Source: Gnetum montanum
Lineage: Eukaryota > Streptophyta > Gnetopsida > Gnetales > Gnetaceae
DNA: 64,000 nucleotides
Assembly (NCBI GenBank): GCA_015680685.1
Contig: MNCI01014438.1
Location: 567,933-631,932 of the forward strand
Direction of reading: 5' to 3'
Positions 44,812 to 56,540 of the stretch are shown piece after piece; position 1 is the stretch's first letter, and every line of letters begins with the position of its first letter. The notes below the pieces were generated by a model. That model searched no databases, was not told the DNA's origin, and saw only the letters and a list, made by a program, of their open reading frames with translations. A program made the translations under genes and the position numbers.

Positions 44812-47800
44812 GTGCCACTTAATATGCTTTTAGTTAACATGAAGGATCAAAGTATGAGTAACTAGGAATAAATCATTTTACCTTTGTATCTAGATGGACC
44901 TCACAGTGGTGTTGAACAATGTATTAACCTTGATTGCCTAGATCGTGAGCTTGAGAGTCTTGTATACCACATAAACTCAATAGAGACACCTATAGAATAA
45001 CTTGAAAACCTATTCAAAACCATAAACTTAGGTGAGGTTCCTATCACCACACACAGTGGTGATGAGAAAACCCTTAAACTAAGTTCCTTACTAGAACGTC
45101 AATATGCTCAATACATCACCAAGGTCCTACAAGGCAACATTAAGATCTTCTCTTGGTCATATCAAGATATGCTAGTCATAGACCCATGTTTAGTCCAAAA
45201 CAACATCATACTAGACCCTAGCATTAGACTAGTTAAGTAAAGATTAGACCTAATTTGGCCTTCGTAGTTCATGATGAGATCTCAAAGCTCTACAAAGTTG
45301 GTTTCATTAGGGTTGTTCACTATGTAGAATTTATGTTCAACATAGTGATAATCCCTGAGAAATATAGGAGTATCTATATTTGCATTGATTTCTAAGACCT
45401 AAATAAAGTGACCATCAAGGATGATTTTCCTTTGCCTAGTATTGATCAACTTATTGATACTATGGTTGGACATGTCTTGTTGTCCTTTAAGGATGGGTTC
45501 TTGGGGTACGACTAGATTAGAATCAATCCAATCAAACAACTTAGAACAACCTTCATGATCCCTTAAGGTACCTTTTGCTATACCATGTTGTCCTTTGGCC
45601 TTAAGAATGCAAAATCAACCTACTAGAGAGTCATGAACTATATCTTTAGTGATTACATGTTAGGTTTGTTCAATGACTACTTGGATGATATAGCCATTAA
45701 ATGCAAATTGACCAATGACCATGCTAATCACCTAGAGCTTGTGCTCAAACAATGCCTCAAGTACGAGCTTAGGCTTAATCCTAAGAAATGTATCTTCGGT
45801 GTCAAGACCAGTAAGATGCTTGGCTTTGTAGTATCTAAAGTAAGGATATGTGTTGATTGTAATAAGATTAAGATCATATCTAAATTGGTAGCACCTACCA
45901 ACCTTAAGGAACTTCAAGGATTACAAGATAGATTATAGCTTATTTGTAGGTTTATTAGTAGTCTTATCGATAAATTATAGTCCATGGAACACTTGCTTAA
46001 GAAAAGGATTCATTATGAGTGGACGAATTAATGCCAAGAGGCCTTTGAAAACCTTAAGCAAGAGTTTCTACAACTATCAATAGTCTATCCTTCATAAGAT
46101 AGTAAACCATTTTACATCTACCTTGCCATCTTCAACATGTCCATTGCCTTTCTACTTTGTCAAAAAAGTGATTATGGAATATAAATTCCTATATACTACC
46201 TTAGCCATGCATTAGTGGCCCACAAGACCCAATATACTATAGCGGAGAAGTATTTTCTAGCACTATTCATCTTATTGAAGAAGTGGAGACACTACCTCTT
46301 TAGAAGCCAAGTCAACATCATTTGCAAAGACAACATGCTTAAAGCCATAAAAACCAACATCTACAAAAGTAGTCATATAGCCCTATGAAAAGTCGTAACC
46401 ATAGAGTTTGACCTTTATGATATCTCTCAATCCTAAACAAAAGGTCAAGCTATAGCCATACAACTCATAGTATCACCTATTGATGACCAAGTAGCCATAG
46501 ATCCTATGTTCCCTAATGAACACATTAATAGTATTAGCCAAGTACCTAAGGGTTATGAGGTGGTAATGCATTTTGATTGAGTTTCAACTACCCATGGAGC
46601 TAATGTCATTTCCATCATAACATTTCCATCTAGTAAGATCCAATCGTTCACCTATCATTTTGAGGTTTTATGTATCAACAACATAGTAGAGTATGAGGAT
46701 TTTATCAGAAGGATGATGGTAGTTCATGACCTATTAATTAGATGCTTAATGATCAAAGGTGATTCACAACTTGTGGTTAACTATGTGACTGAGGTCTATG
46801 CATGTAAAGATAAACACTTACAATCATACTATGACCTAGGAAAGCAATTGTTATAATAATTCACAAACATTGATATCCATAACATACCTAAAAACAAGAA
46901 TGTTGTAGTTAATGCAATTACAACATTAGCCCTTAGTGTTACACTAGATATGTTTAGTAAGTTTTCCACCTTAACCATGGATTGTGCTACTCCCATAACA
47001 CAAAACATTGAGGATAACTTTATGGTTATTATTCATATTGCACCTATCAAGGAGTGGTATGATGGTATCAAATTTTACCTTATGCATAGAAAATCCTCAT
47101 GAGGCCTAACTAGTACCTAGAAGGATGTTGTACGTAAGTGATCAAAGTAGTATGTCATCGTAGGTGATAACACATTATGTTGATGATCCTATGATGACAT
47201 AATCCTAAAGTATTTGGGTAAAACCAAAGTTAGAATAGTCCTAGAAGAGGTTCATGAAGGTGTTTGTGAAGGGAATATATGACCTAGAGCTATCACTGCT
47301 AAGATTAGATGGGTAGGCTATAGAAGGTTAAGCATTGTGATACATGCCAATGGTATAGCAACCTCATACATGTACCACCAACTAAATTTCATACCACTTA
47401 GATAACATGGTCATTTCAACAATAGGGGTTGGATATCATTAGACCTATAATACCTAAGTCTTCCATAGGGCATAGCTTCATCATCACTACAACTGAATAC
47501 TTTACACAATGGGTTGCAACTATTTCCCTAAGAAAGACTACATCTGAGAAAGTCTACAAATTCATCCTAGATAACATTGTAGCCCATTTTGGCATACCCA
47601 TGACCATAGTTATAGATATTGGACCATAATTTAATAGCTAGGAAATAAAATATTTATATCATGACCTAGGAATTAAGCATTCTTTCTCTTCTTCTTATTA
47701 CCCTAAAGCCAATGGACAAGTAAAAGCAAGCAACAAGGCCATCATCAACTTGCTTAAGAGGATGCTCAACAACAGTAAGCACAAGTGGCACAAGCAGCTT

Positions 47801-47971
47801 GTTCATGCACTATGGGCCTATAGAATGACCTATCACATGATAATTGGTGTAACCCCTTATAGCTTGTTTATGGTTCTGAATATGTTTTACCTCTTGAATT
47901 GTAGGTTCCATCACTCTAAGTAGCCTCGACCAACTTCATCAATGATAAGTAGAATAAGGACTTGTGGATAG
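44812..47971 (+). pseudogene. pol: pol of element A, part 1: RT, RNase H x2, integrase core
   Basis: The polyprotein opens VPLNMLLVNMKDQSM, then a pre-RT region (LKLSSLLERQYAQYITKVLQ at about 45080). RT runs about 45250-46180 with active site YLDD at 45678-45689 and LGFVVSKVRI after it. First RNase H: LLKKWRHYLF (46270) and nearby. Second RNase H: about 46590-46960 with VEYEDF and GDSQLVV. Integrase: H-H-C-C remnants (47250-47370), GLDIIRP with first catalytic Asp, second Asp at 47615-47617, and the Glu position at 47723-47725 changed to Lys by a G-to-A. Stops exceed 40, nearly all explained by C-to-T or G-to-A. F interrupts it at 47971. Confidence 0.9.
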
Positions 47972-49355
47972 TGTAATGATGGAAAATGTTGGTCACTGGA
48001 AATACTGAACGAAAGTCTGTGTACACAGTTTTAACCCCAGATCTGTGTGAGGACCGTGCTGGAGAGAAAATGAATCCGAGGTGCCCTGAACGATCTTGTT
48101 GATTAGACAGGGAATTATTTAATCAATAAAATTTTGGTAATAATTTGATGGGAAAATGAAGATTCTTTATAAGGCGATGCAATATTGTTAACCCCGAAAG
48201 CAATTGAAAACAATGCAAATGATTTAGATGAGATTGTCAAATCCGTATAACTAGGATGCAAGGGATCAAATTTTATAGGGAATATGATCACAAGATCTGG
48301 GATTTAATATATGAAAAATAATATGTTTGATACAATGATTTCAGAAGGACTTCGGTTTGGATGAAGTGCATGCCAGTAACAAGAAAGTTATCTAAAGATG
48401 AAACAAGTGAGGATCAACCTACCTTGATCTAGCCAATCTAGGTGCAAGGAAGTTAGACCTAGGGGAGAATATTTGGTAGCTAATTGTTTCTAATCAAGAA
48501 TTCTTGCCAATCACCTCCAGCGCTCTCACGATCGCTGATTCTCTTTTTGCTCTTTTTGCCAACCTTGAAAGAAAAAAAAATTTGCCAACCCCTTTGATCT
48601 TTGTCAACTGGAGCATTTATAAGGTTAGGGTTAGGAGAAAAACATGATTTAAGTGACACGTGTCCTGAACTTATAATCATTGAAGCTTGCAATGCTATGC
48701 TACGTAGCGCATCGTAAAGTACCCTTGTGCGGGCTTTGGCAGTAGACTGTCCTTTGGTTATGCTATAATATGCTAGAAAGAGTACTGTGGTGTATGAATT
48801 ACTGATGTTTGAATTGTGCTTGTCGTTATTTGAATTACACTGTATTACACTAAATTACACATCATAGCGTAATTCAGCGTAAAATAACAAAACCGCAAAA
48901 ATTGAAGTATTGTTACCGCGCTTCCTCTATTTCGAACCCTTTTGAGGTTTTTACTATGCCGCATTGCATAAAGTAGCATAATAGGCCCCATAACTAGGAA
49001 AGAAAACCCGCTGAAATGCACATCATGCTGCAGATCGTTGCTTAGGCCTTGATATTTTTACTGGGCTATTGAAGTCTTGAATATTTGCCATCCTTGATGC
49101 TGCTGTGGACTGTCTTTGATATTATGCTGTGCAATGTGGTGTTATGCTATGTTGTGTAATGCAGTGTCATATGTTAAATGTTGAGATTTTGAAAGATAGA
49201 AAATTCACGAAGTGGAAGTCTTTCCACTGTGCACCTATTATTTCATTCTATCTCTTGAAGTTCATCTGTACTGTGCTGCGCCTTGTTGCGACTTCCTGCT
49301 TGGGTCGCTAGATTTTTCCAATCTGTTGAGGCTTCGAAAATTTTATGGTATTTCA
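47972..49355 (-). mobile_element. Solo LTR F (C/D family), TSD GATAG
   Basis: A lone reversed LTR interrupts A's integrase. On the minus strand it starts TGAAATACC (49355) and ends at 47972 in a decayed form of TCGCTACA (ATCATTACA). GATAG flanks both sides (47967-47971, 49356-49360). It shares its end region with D and E (GGTTGATTAGACAGGG type words near 48100). A perfect palindrome GCTACGTAGC lies at 48699-48708. A reversed TATA-like CATTTATAAGG lies at about 48615. Confidence 0.92.
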
Positions 49356-49653
49356 GATAGCAACCCTAGACTCGGTTGAGGAGTAACATATGTAGGCACT
49401 TACTCACATTGAACACTATGAAGAGAGGTAGAATTGGCAACATCACCATAACTTAACCATTTGTAAGATCAAGGAGGATGACCTAGCCCTCAAGATCAAT
49501 CACAAGCATGCAAATAAATTCTCAGCCAACTAGGAAGGATCCTTCCTTGTTACCAAATCCTATGGGAAAGATTCATTTAGGATAGCTGACATGGATGAAA
49601 ATGAGCTAGCCAATCTAATCAATCATTCCTATCTTAATCCATACTACATGTAG
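49356..49653 (+). pseudogene. pol: pol of element A, part 2: integrase C-terminus
   Basis: After F the integrase C-terminal segment resumes from the duplicated GATAG and ends YYM, TAG at 49651-49653. It contains FSANxEGSFLVTKSYGK-like and MDENELANLINHSYLNPYY, matching the ends of C, D and G. The end of pol is therefore contiguous across the solo LTR. Confidence 0.85.
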
Positions 49654-49881
49654 CTAATAATCATTGATAAGAAACTCTACTTTCATCAACCTGATAGGGC
49701 CTTAAACTAGCATCATGGCCTATCACGGCTTTAAACTAGCAACTTCAATAACTTGGATAGCTTGGTTTTATCATCTCATGTGGCCTGTATGCATTATAGC
49801 ATTATAATATGTAGTGGTGTTTTGTATTCTTTATCAGTGCATCTCAGGTCAATCCTACAGACACCAATAAAGAGGAGCCAT
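49654..49881 (+). other. 3' untranslated region of A with two minisatellite units and polypurine tract
   Basis: Two units with CCTTAAACTAGCATCA and CTTTAAACTAGCAAC lie at 49690-49740. A conserved block follows (GGTGTTTTGTATT at 49813), then polypurine AATAAAGAGGAGCC (49867-49880) next to the LTR. Confidence 0.75.
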
Positions 49882-51300
49882 TGAAACACCACAAAAATTT
49901 GCATGTTATAGCTACTTTTCATCATGTAGCTTTTACTACATGAAACTTGAGATAAAACTTCATTGTAACTATGAATAGTTTAATCCATGAGGGACAATCT
50001 CACATATTTCATACTTTTGGAACTAAAAATGCCTTATAAGTGGTCGAATCCTCATTCCCTAAGTGAGAAAAGTAACCTAGTGTTTATATTTGGGCTTGAA
50101 AAGGTGAAAATTACCTTTTGGAATGCCAAAATGGTAATTTGATAGGTTTTATGGGAGATATAAATTTTTCTATGCTAGAAAAACTTGCAAGGGATAAATC
50201 TCATGTATCCCTAGCATGGAGGAGTTGTGGGGTGGGGGGCGGGGGTGTTTCTCCTTTCCATGGAAACATTTTCCCACAGTGTGAAAACTACATGCCCCTA
50301 GCAAGGAAGCCAAAAAGCTAAATTTTATCACTCCATGCACTCCAACATTGACTAGCCACTTCAGCAAGCATGGTAGAAGGTTCAGCATGGAAGATTCATC
50401 TCCAACATGGAAGGTATGCCTTTGTTACTATTTATAGTAAACAGAATGGCCATGTGGGGAAGGAACTTACTATATATGATAACCCCTCAAATTTGGATAC
50501 CCATCTAACGTATACAAGGTAGAAATTTGTAGGAAAATTATAGCCAATTTGTAGCCATTATGTAGCTAAATTACAACCATTTTTTAGTTCCATTCATGGC
50601 CAAAAACCTATAAAAATCAATCTTAAGAACCATTTATAAGTTCAAAATTTTGGAAAATTCAAGACTTTTGGCAATTCTACACTTGGACATTCTCAAGCAC
50701 TCAAGAGCTTTAGTAGCCTCCCATGCTTACATTCTCTTGAACCCTAGTGTGGAAGCACTATAGCTCGATCATCCTAAGACTTGTGAACTTTTGGTGTCAA
50801 TGCTACATTTCTAGGGCTTCCAAATCCAAGTGTGGAGTAGTCTAGCAGCCAAATTTCTAACTTTTCTCAACCCCAACAGTAATCCAAATTGAAGATGTAA
50901 GATTGCAGTAAAGGAGGTTCAAAAACATTAGAAGTGGTTAAGCATCTAGATCATGACGTAGATCATATCGACTTCAATGAGCATTGAATTCCTACCCCAG
51001 TGAACCCCCTTTTTCTCTCTCAAGGGAAACACTTGTACACATCCTTGAACTTATTCTGTATTTGTTTAAATAAAGTTTTTAGTTTTTAGTTTGTGTGTAG
51101 AATATTTTGATTTTAATTTTTCGATCTGTATTTTTCATTATTTGCATTATTTGTTTTGCATTCTGTAAGTCCATGGTTGATATGCCAAAGCATCTAGAGT
51201 AGCTCGAGTTCCATTTTTTAAAAGGCCCTAGGGATTCAAGGTTGAGGCTACTACACTATATCTATTGGTTTTCTAGTGATTGATTTTTCCAATCACAACA
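49882..51300 (+). repeat. 3' LTR of element A
   Basis: This LTR starts TGAAACACCAC and ends AATCACAACA, and is the partner of 4728-6164. The TATA region has decayed to CGTATACAAGG (about 50510). A G-rich run at 50227-50246 lies where the 5' LTR has a C-rich run. TCAAG follows at 51301-51305. Confidence 0.92.
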
Positions 51301-51305
51301 TCAAG
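51301..51305 (+). repeat. Target-site duplication of A, right copy (TCAAG)
   Basis: This is the right copy of the 5-bp duplication flanking A; see 4723-4727. Confidence 0.92.
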
Positions 51306-53085
51306 GATGGTGAAACCCCATCATCTAACATCAATCAGAGTCTAAACAAGGATCAATAGAGGTTACTATAGAGAAAATAACATAGATATGATGTAATTGA
51401 AGTTATGTAGAAACTAAATGGGGTCAATTGATGGTAATAAAGATCAATAATGCATAATAAGGTCAAAACAAGGCAAAACACCATGAAATAATGTTAAACT
51501 AGTTAGAGTGGAATACATGTGGTAAAACATGATCAATATTAATAAAAAAAAGGATTAGATTTTACCAATTTTAGGCCTTAGTGGACTATGGTATGAGGCT
51601 ATAGGATTTCCATAAGAGTTTGGACACTTGAGGAGTTTATTTTATGGCTATTTAAAGGTAAAATGTAAAATTTTTCTAGTGACTACATTGGGCTCTACTA
51701 GTGACCATGCTAGCCCAGTGTAGTCATGCAATCCTAAGCATAGTTAGCACTAATTTTTAGTTTCCTTGGTTAAATATAATCACTTTTGCATTCTTGATAA
51801 TCCACACAGTTAGCATAGGGGGTTAGGATTGAAGATTCATACATTTTGGCTCAATTTTCACCTCCCATGAGCTGAAAAACATGTTTCCATGTGTGACTAC
51901 ACTAGGCCAACCTAGTCAAGATAGACCCTGGCATAGTCACATGGAATAAGTGAATTACTGGGGTTTAAGTGTTGGAATGAGTGATTGGCTAGCTTCCTAG
52001 GACATCATAGGCTATTGGAAGATGTGAATTTATCATTCTAGAGTTGAAATCATACAACAACAGTGGTTTTCATGGGATTTTCAACTAAACTACACTAGGC
52101 CAGTGTATTCATGCATGGCTTCAGCATAGTTGAGTGGAATTTGGTATTTACATGGTTGAAATAGTGTGGAATTGCAATTGGGTAAAGTTGAATAGGGTTC
52201 TAGGATTCCTGATTCATCTCTTGGGAAATTTGAAGTGGTATGATGCTGGTCAACCTTCCTACAAAACATGTCTACACTAATACTACATTGGGCCAATGTA
52301 GTCATAGGCTTTCCAAGTGTAGTCATGCATAAGTCTTGATTTCATTTCAGTTTCCATGAACAATCAACCATGTTCATGCATTTCCAAGGTCATTGGTGCT
52401 ACTAGCTAGGGTTTTGACATCAAAATTGTTATTTCCAGTGGTTGCTTGGGACTTTGTGAAGCCATATACCTCTTAACTACACTGGCTTAGCATAGGCATG
52501 AAATCCTCAATGTAGTTGAGAGGTTTATGTTGACTTGATTCATAGGTTTTTGTGGTCTTGGAAAGCTCCAGTAGGATCCTAGGTATTTCTAAAAGCCATT
52601 TTGACCTATTTATGGCTAATTTTTGTGTTTCCCATGTGGACTACGCTAGGCTCTACTAATGACTATGTTTACCATTATAGGCATGCAATCTCTAGTGTAG
52701 TTGGGATTGGGAAATGTGTTTTGGGATGAAAAGTGGTGAGTTTTATCTTAATTATCAGTGTTATAGGATTATAAGATTTTTAGAAAGTTAATTTAAGTTT
52801 TTTATGATTAATTTTGATGTTTTCAATGCGGACTATGCTAGGCTCTATTGATGACTATGTTGGCCCAACATAGGGATACAATACCCAACATAGTTGGAAT
52901 TGGGAAATGTGTTTTGGGATGAAAAGTGGTGAGTTTTGTCTTGATTCTCAGTTTAGTAGGGTTCTAAGGTTTTTGGAAAGTCATTTTGAGTTTTTTATAA
53001 CCAATTTTGGTGTTTCCCATCCCAACTACATTGGGGGTTATATGCCTACACTGGGCCAAGATAGTCATTAGTAGAGCCCAACGTT
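51306..53085 (-). repeat. Element G spacer with ~190-bp tandem array
   Basis: This continues G from 4722 after removing A. From about 51650 eight units follow, at about 51684, 51893, 52085, 52270, 52470, 52636, 52828 and 53023 (mean about 190 bp). Each has a CTACACT(A/G)GG(C/T)-type word and an inverted partner such as CCTAGTGTAGT or CCCAACATAGTTGG. It lies about 600 bp from the start of G's pol, as A's array lies about 500 bp from A's pol. No gene is present. Confidence 0.75.
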
Positions 53086-53994
53086 TGTTAAACCTAGAAA
53101 ATTCAATTATTAGAATGAGAACCAAAAAATCCAAAGTGTAAGAATAGTTTTAACCTTGAATCCTAAGGGCCTCCAAAAAATAAGATTCAAGGCACTCTAG
53201 ATGATCTAGCTGATCACCTAGGAACTTACAAAAACATAAATAAAAATGTTCATTTTCAATATGTAATGGAGAACATGAAATTTGGAAATTAATTTGAAAA
53301 TTGCAAAAAGGTTCATTTGTAATTGTGTATCCATTGGTTCTTGCATTTCTATCAATTTATCAATTAAATGCAATGGTGAATCAAGTGTTCCATAATAATA
53401 ATGAAATTAAGTGCATTCCTTTTCACTATAAATATGCAAGAAACTCTATAAAAGAAAATTGATGAATAACCTCATCACATGGAAATCAATTGTTGTGCTG
53501 TACATTTCAATCTATAGTGATCTTGAAATGGTGGTAGAAAATTAAGTTGTAGAGTCAAGAATCTTAAAATAAAAAAAGGTAAAATACCCAAACCAAGTTC
53601 TTAGCAAGATTTGATTAAACGTTATTAGAGCAAGATTGTAATTTTGACACAAAATTAGTAAGATTCTTGTTAAACAATGTTAAAAATAGTAATAAAATTG
53701 CCCAAAAATTCATTGATATTTCAAACAAGAATCCTTGCCATAGAATATATTATGGAAATATAGAGTATAGTTGTAAAAAAATGGGAATTCCATATTTGCA
53801 AAAGAACACAAGCCCATCAACTATGCAAAGAAGCATATCTATACAAATCAGTATTCTAGAGAAACAATCATGCCAAACCTACATGCATCAATAATTTAAC
53901 ATTTTAAACAAAAATCCATAAGGTAGTGGCTACCAAATACTAAAAATTGCAAGTCAAAGAATCCTAAATGGAGGGTATCTATCATAATGTTTCA
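53086..53994 (-). mobile_element. LTR remnant H
   Basis: On the minus strand the segment starts TGAAACATT (53994) and ends GGTTTAACA (53086). Near 53130-53230 it shows the order of words found in the ends of D, E and F (AATAGTTTTAACC, CTAGCTGATCACC, GGAACTTA against AATAGTTTAACCC, GGTTGATCAGAC, GGGACTTA). No target duplication is seen (ACGTT left, CTGTA right). It is probably an old LTR of the same superfamily, perhaps truncated. The ORF at 53667-53894 inside it is not supported as a gene. Confidence 0.5.
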
Positions 53995-54891
53995 CTGTAG
54001 CATTAGAGATTTGGAAGATGGCTCCTTTGCTACTACCTACATGTGCATTCCACTCTATGGGAGATACACAAGGAATGCATGCAATGGAGGTGGCACAATA
54101 GTGGGCATGGTGGCCATGATGACAAGCATCGATGCAAGGTGCATAAAAAATAAAGCATGTATATTAAGGTTGTATGACCTTAATAAAAATTTAACTCAAA
54201 AACAAAAATGAATTACTATTAGTAAGAAATTATGGTTTACTTAGATTACAACTAGTCTTTTTTTAAAAAAAGGAGGTTTGTGGTTCCAAAATGGAAGAAT
54301 TTATAGTTATTTAATAAATAAAACTTTACTTTTTGGAATTTAAAATTTCAAATGGAAGTTATAATCTTCCATGAAGATTATAAATACCTCTCCTTAATAT
54401 TTGTAAGGTTGTAATTGATAAGAAGATACTTGCCAATTATCACATATTTTTCTCATAGAAGTTATAACTTCTTAAGAAAGTTAGAAATAAATTTCCTAGA
54501 TATTTGTAATACCCTTAACTTCTCATGATTATTGTAACTATCCTAAGGTCACTATAAAAGGGTTTTCAAAGGTAGAAGTAAGGGGATTCAGAAAGGGGAA
54601 TTTTGGAGAATTTTAAAGATAGTAAAGCATGTCTTGCTAAAGGAATCAATTCATCTACTTTGTTTTGATCCTATGGGTTCATTTCTTCCCATTTTATTTT
54701 AGTTTCTTAGAAAATGGTTTAGATAGTATTGTGCTTGGCATTTAATTTTGAGATTTTTCCTAGGTTGCTTTTATAGCTCTATTTTTTGTGCAATATTAGA
54801 CTTTTGTTAAGGCTTACCATAGAAGAGCTTCTACTTTTCAAGAGCCTCAAGAGTAATTTAATAGAAATGTCTTACTGAAATTGCCTATTTT
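53995..54891 (+). other. Unassigned stretch with TATA-like site
   Basis: This region could not be assigned to any element here. CACTATAAAAGGG at 54551-54563 looks like a plant TATA box, followed by purine-rich sequence and T-rich sequence as in an LTR R-U5. No matching second copy was found. The ORF at 53987-54211 has no recognisable similarity. Confidence 0.35.
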
Positions 54892-56482
54892 TTTAGCGAT
54901 CAAAATGGTTGGTGGCTGGAAACACCAAGAGGTTGCCGAGCGAATAGTTTAACCCCAGATCCATGCGAGGGTCGTGCTAGTTAAAATGAAAATAGTATGC
55001 CCTAAACGGTCTGGTTGATCAGACAGGGACTTAATTGGTGTAACTTAACCTTACGTGAACATTGTTTTGATTGTGAAATACACGAGGTAAAACTAATAAT
55101 CAATAAATGCAGAAATGAAATAATGTCGAACAATGATAATAATAAAGAAATAATTAGAATGAACTTAATTACGAAAATGCACCACCTCAAGGTCGAGGGT
55201 TCAATTCTTTACCTTGTTTGAGAGATGTGCAACAATTCATACAATACCGAAGGCACACAGAGAATTCAAGGGTAATTAGAATGATTGAAGTGTGCCAACT
55301 ATACTCTTGAATGCAAACTTAAAAGCCAACTGGAAGTGCTAATGCCAAAAATGCCAACCAAAAATTTCCAACCCGAAAGTGCTAATGCCAAAAATGCCCA
55401 CAATGCCAATTTTTGCCAAGGCCAAAAAATGCCAACCCTTTGAGCATTGTTCGCCAGGGTATTTATAGGGCTAGGAGTAGGTAAGAAATGCAGTTTAGGT
55501 GCCATGTGTCCTGGACCCCACAAGATGTTGACGTGCCCGTACTGTATAGATGTGCAATGCCGATCGTAAACTTGCTACACTGCAACCATGTTGTTGAAAC
55601 TAGAGATGCTGGAATCAAGTGTGCCAACAATGAAAATGGGAAATGAAGCACATTGAAGTAGCATAGCTTCTTGCTACACTATGTAGCATAGTTGCTTGCT
55701 ACGCTGTGCTATGCTATGCAATGTAGCACAACGTAGCCATCAGTTTAAATAGAAAACTTATGTTGGAGCCATTAGCTTTTGCTGAAAGTCTCAATGCATG
55801 CCAAGCTAACCTTTGGAGAATTTTTATTGATGTGCATCTTTGCTACATTATGCTACACTACATAGCGTAGTAGCCAATGTAACATGCATTTTTGTCAAAA
55901 TTTCGGGCCTTTGCAAGAAAACATTTCTTTAGGGTTCAAGAGCTAACTACGACAAGGTAATTTTGGAAATCAAAATGCTCTTGGATGTAGCCTTTTTGCT
56001 GAAATAGCTTATTAAGGGAGTTTTTGCATGTTTTTCCCTTACTACACTATGTAGCGTAGCATATCATAGCACCTTATGTTGGGTGAAATCTGGTCTTGCC
56101 TTGCGCGAACATCTTGCCAAAACTTGTATTTGGACACTTGTTTGATTTTTCAAAGGCTTACTACACTACGTAGCATAGCGTAGTGTAGCTGACTTCTCAA
56201 CTAGAACACTTGCTAAACTGTTTTGCTCATCCCAAGCACTCTCGGCAACTCCTAGCATGGTTTCTAAGTAGAATTTCAGCTGGGTGAATTGTCTAGGTGG
56301 GTAGGCTAGAGAGTCCATTGGGCCTATCAACTCTGGAGGTAGAAAACTTGCCAAAATGAAAAGTTAAACCTTAGTGCCTATGTTTCTTGCCAAACTGTCA
56401 TGAGGCTACACTTGTGAAAATGTTTGCCTTAGTTCCAAGACCTTGGTAAAGCAAGAGTGCCTTGAAATTTTATGGTGTTTCA
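54892..56482 (-). repeat. 3' LTR of element D
   Basis: On the minus strand the LTR begins TGAAACACC at 56482 next to the polypurine tract and ends near ATCGCTAAA at 54892. Inverted-repeat clusters lie at 55655-55735, 55845-55875, 56040-56070 and 56160-56190. The last is a perfect 10-bp inverted repeat (56161-56170 and 56179-56188). Reversed TATA: GGGTATTTATAGGG at about 55457-55470. Confidence 0.9.
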
Positions 56483-56540
56483 TTGGCCCCTCTTTGTTGA
56501 CATCTGGAGGACAGGCCCGAGAGACGTCGACCAAAAATAC
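56483..56540 (-). promoter_or_regulatory. Polypurine tract and conserved pre-LTR block of D
   Basis: On the minus strand CAACAAAGAGGGGCCAA directly precedes the LTR start, the same as in C. The upstream block GTCTCTCGGGCC and a GGTGTTTTGT near 56535 match C's and A's pre-LTR blocks. Confidence 0.8.

Larger units (their letters stand above)
4728..51300 (+). mobile_element. Element A: giant Tat/Ogre-like LTR retrotransposon (contains B, C, E, F)
   Basis: The element runs from 5' LTR to 3' LTR with a perfect TCAAG duplication outside. Its own parts are LTR (4728-6164), primer site, leader, gag (from about 7021), protease (to 10673), minisatellite, antisense gene (11382-14985), tandem-repeat spacer (about 15.0-16.1 kb and 40.2-44.8 kb), pol (44812-49653, split by F), polypurine tract and 3' LTR (49882-51300). 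Element B with C and E (24,043 bp) and solo LTR F interrupt it. Removing these and the duplicated target sites leaves about 21 kb, in the size range of Ogre elements and far above a typical gypsy element. The two RNase H domains place it in the Tat/Ogre group. Its LTRs are visibly diverged, so the insertion is old. Confidence 0.9.

Noticed and set aside
53086-53994. H as a full solo LTR
   Set aside because: Ends are only partly matched and no target duplication is present, so only a remnant is claimed.
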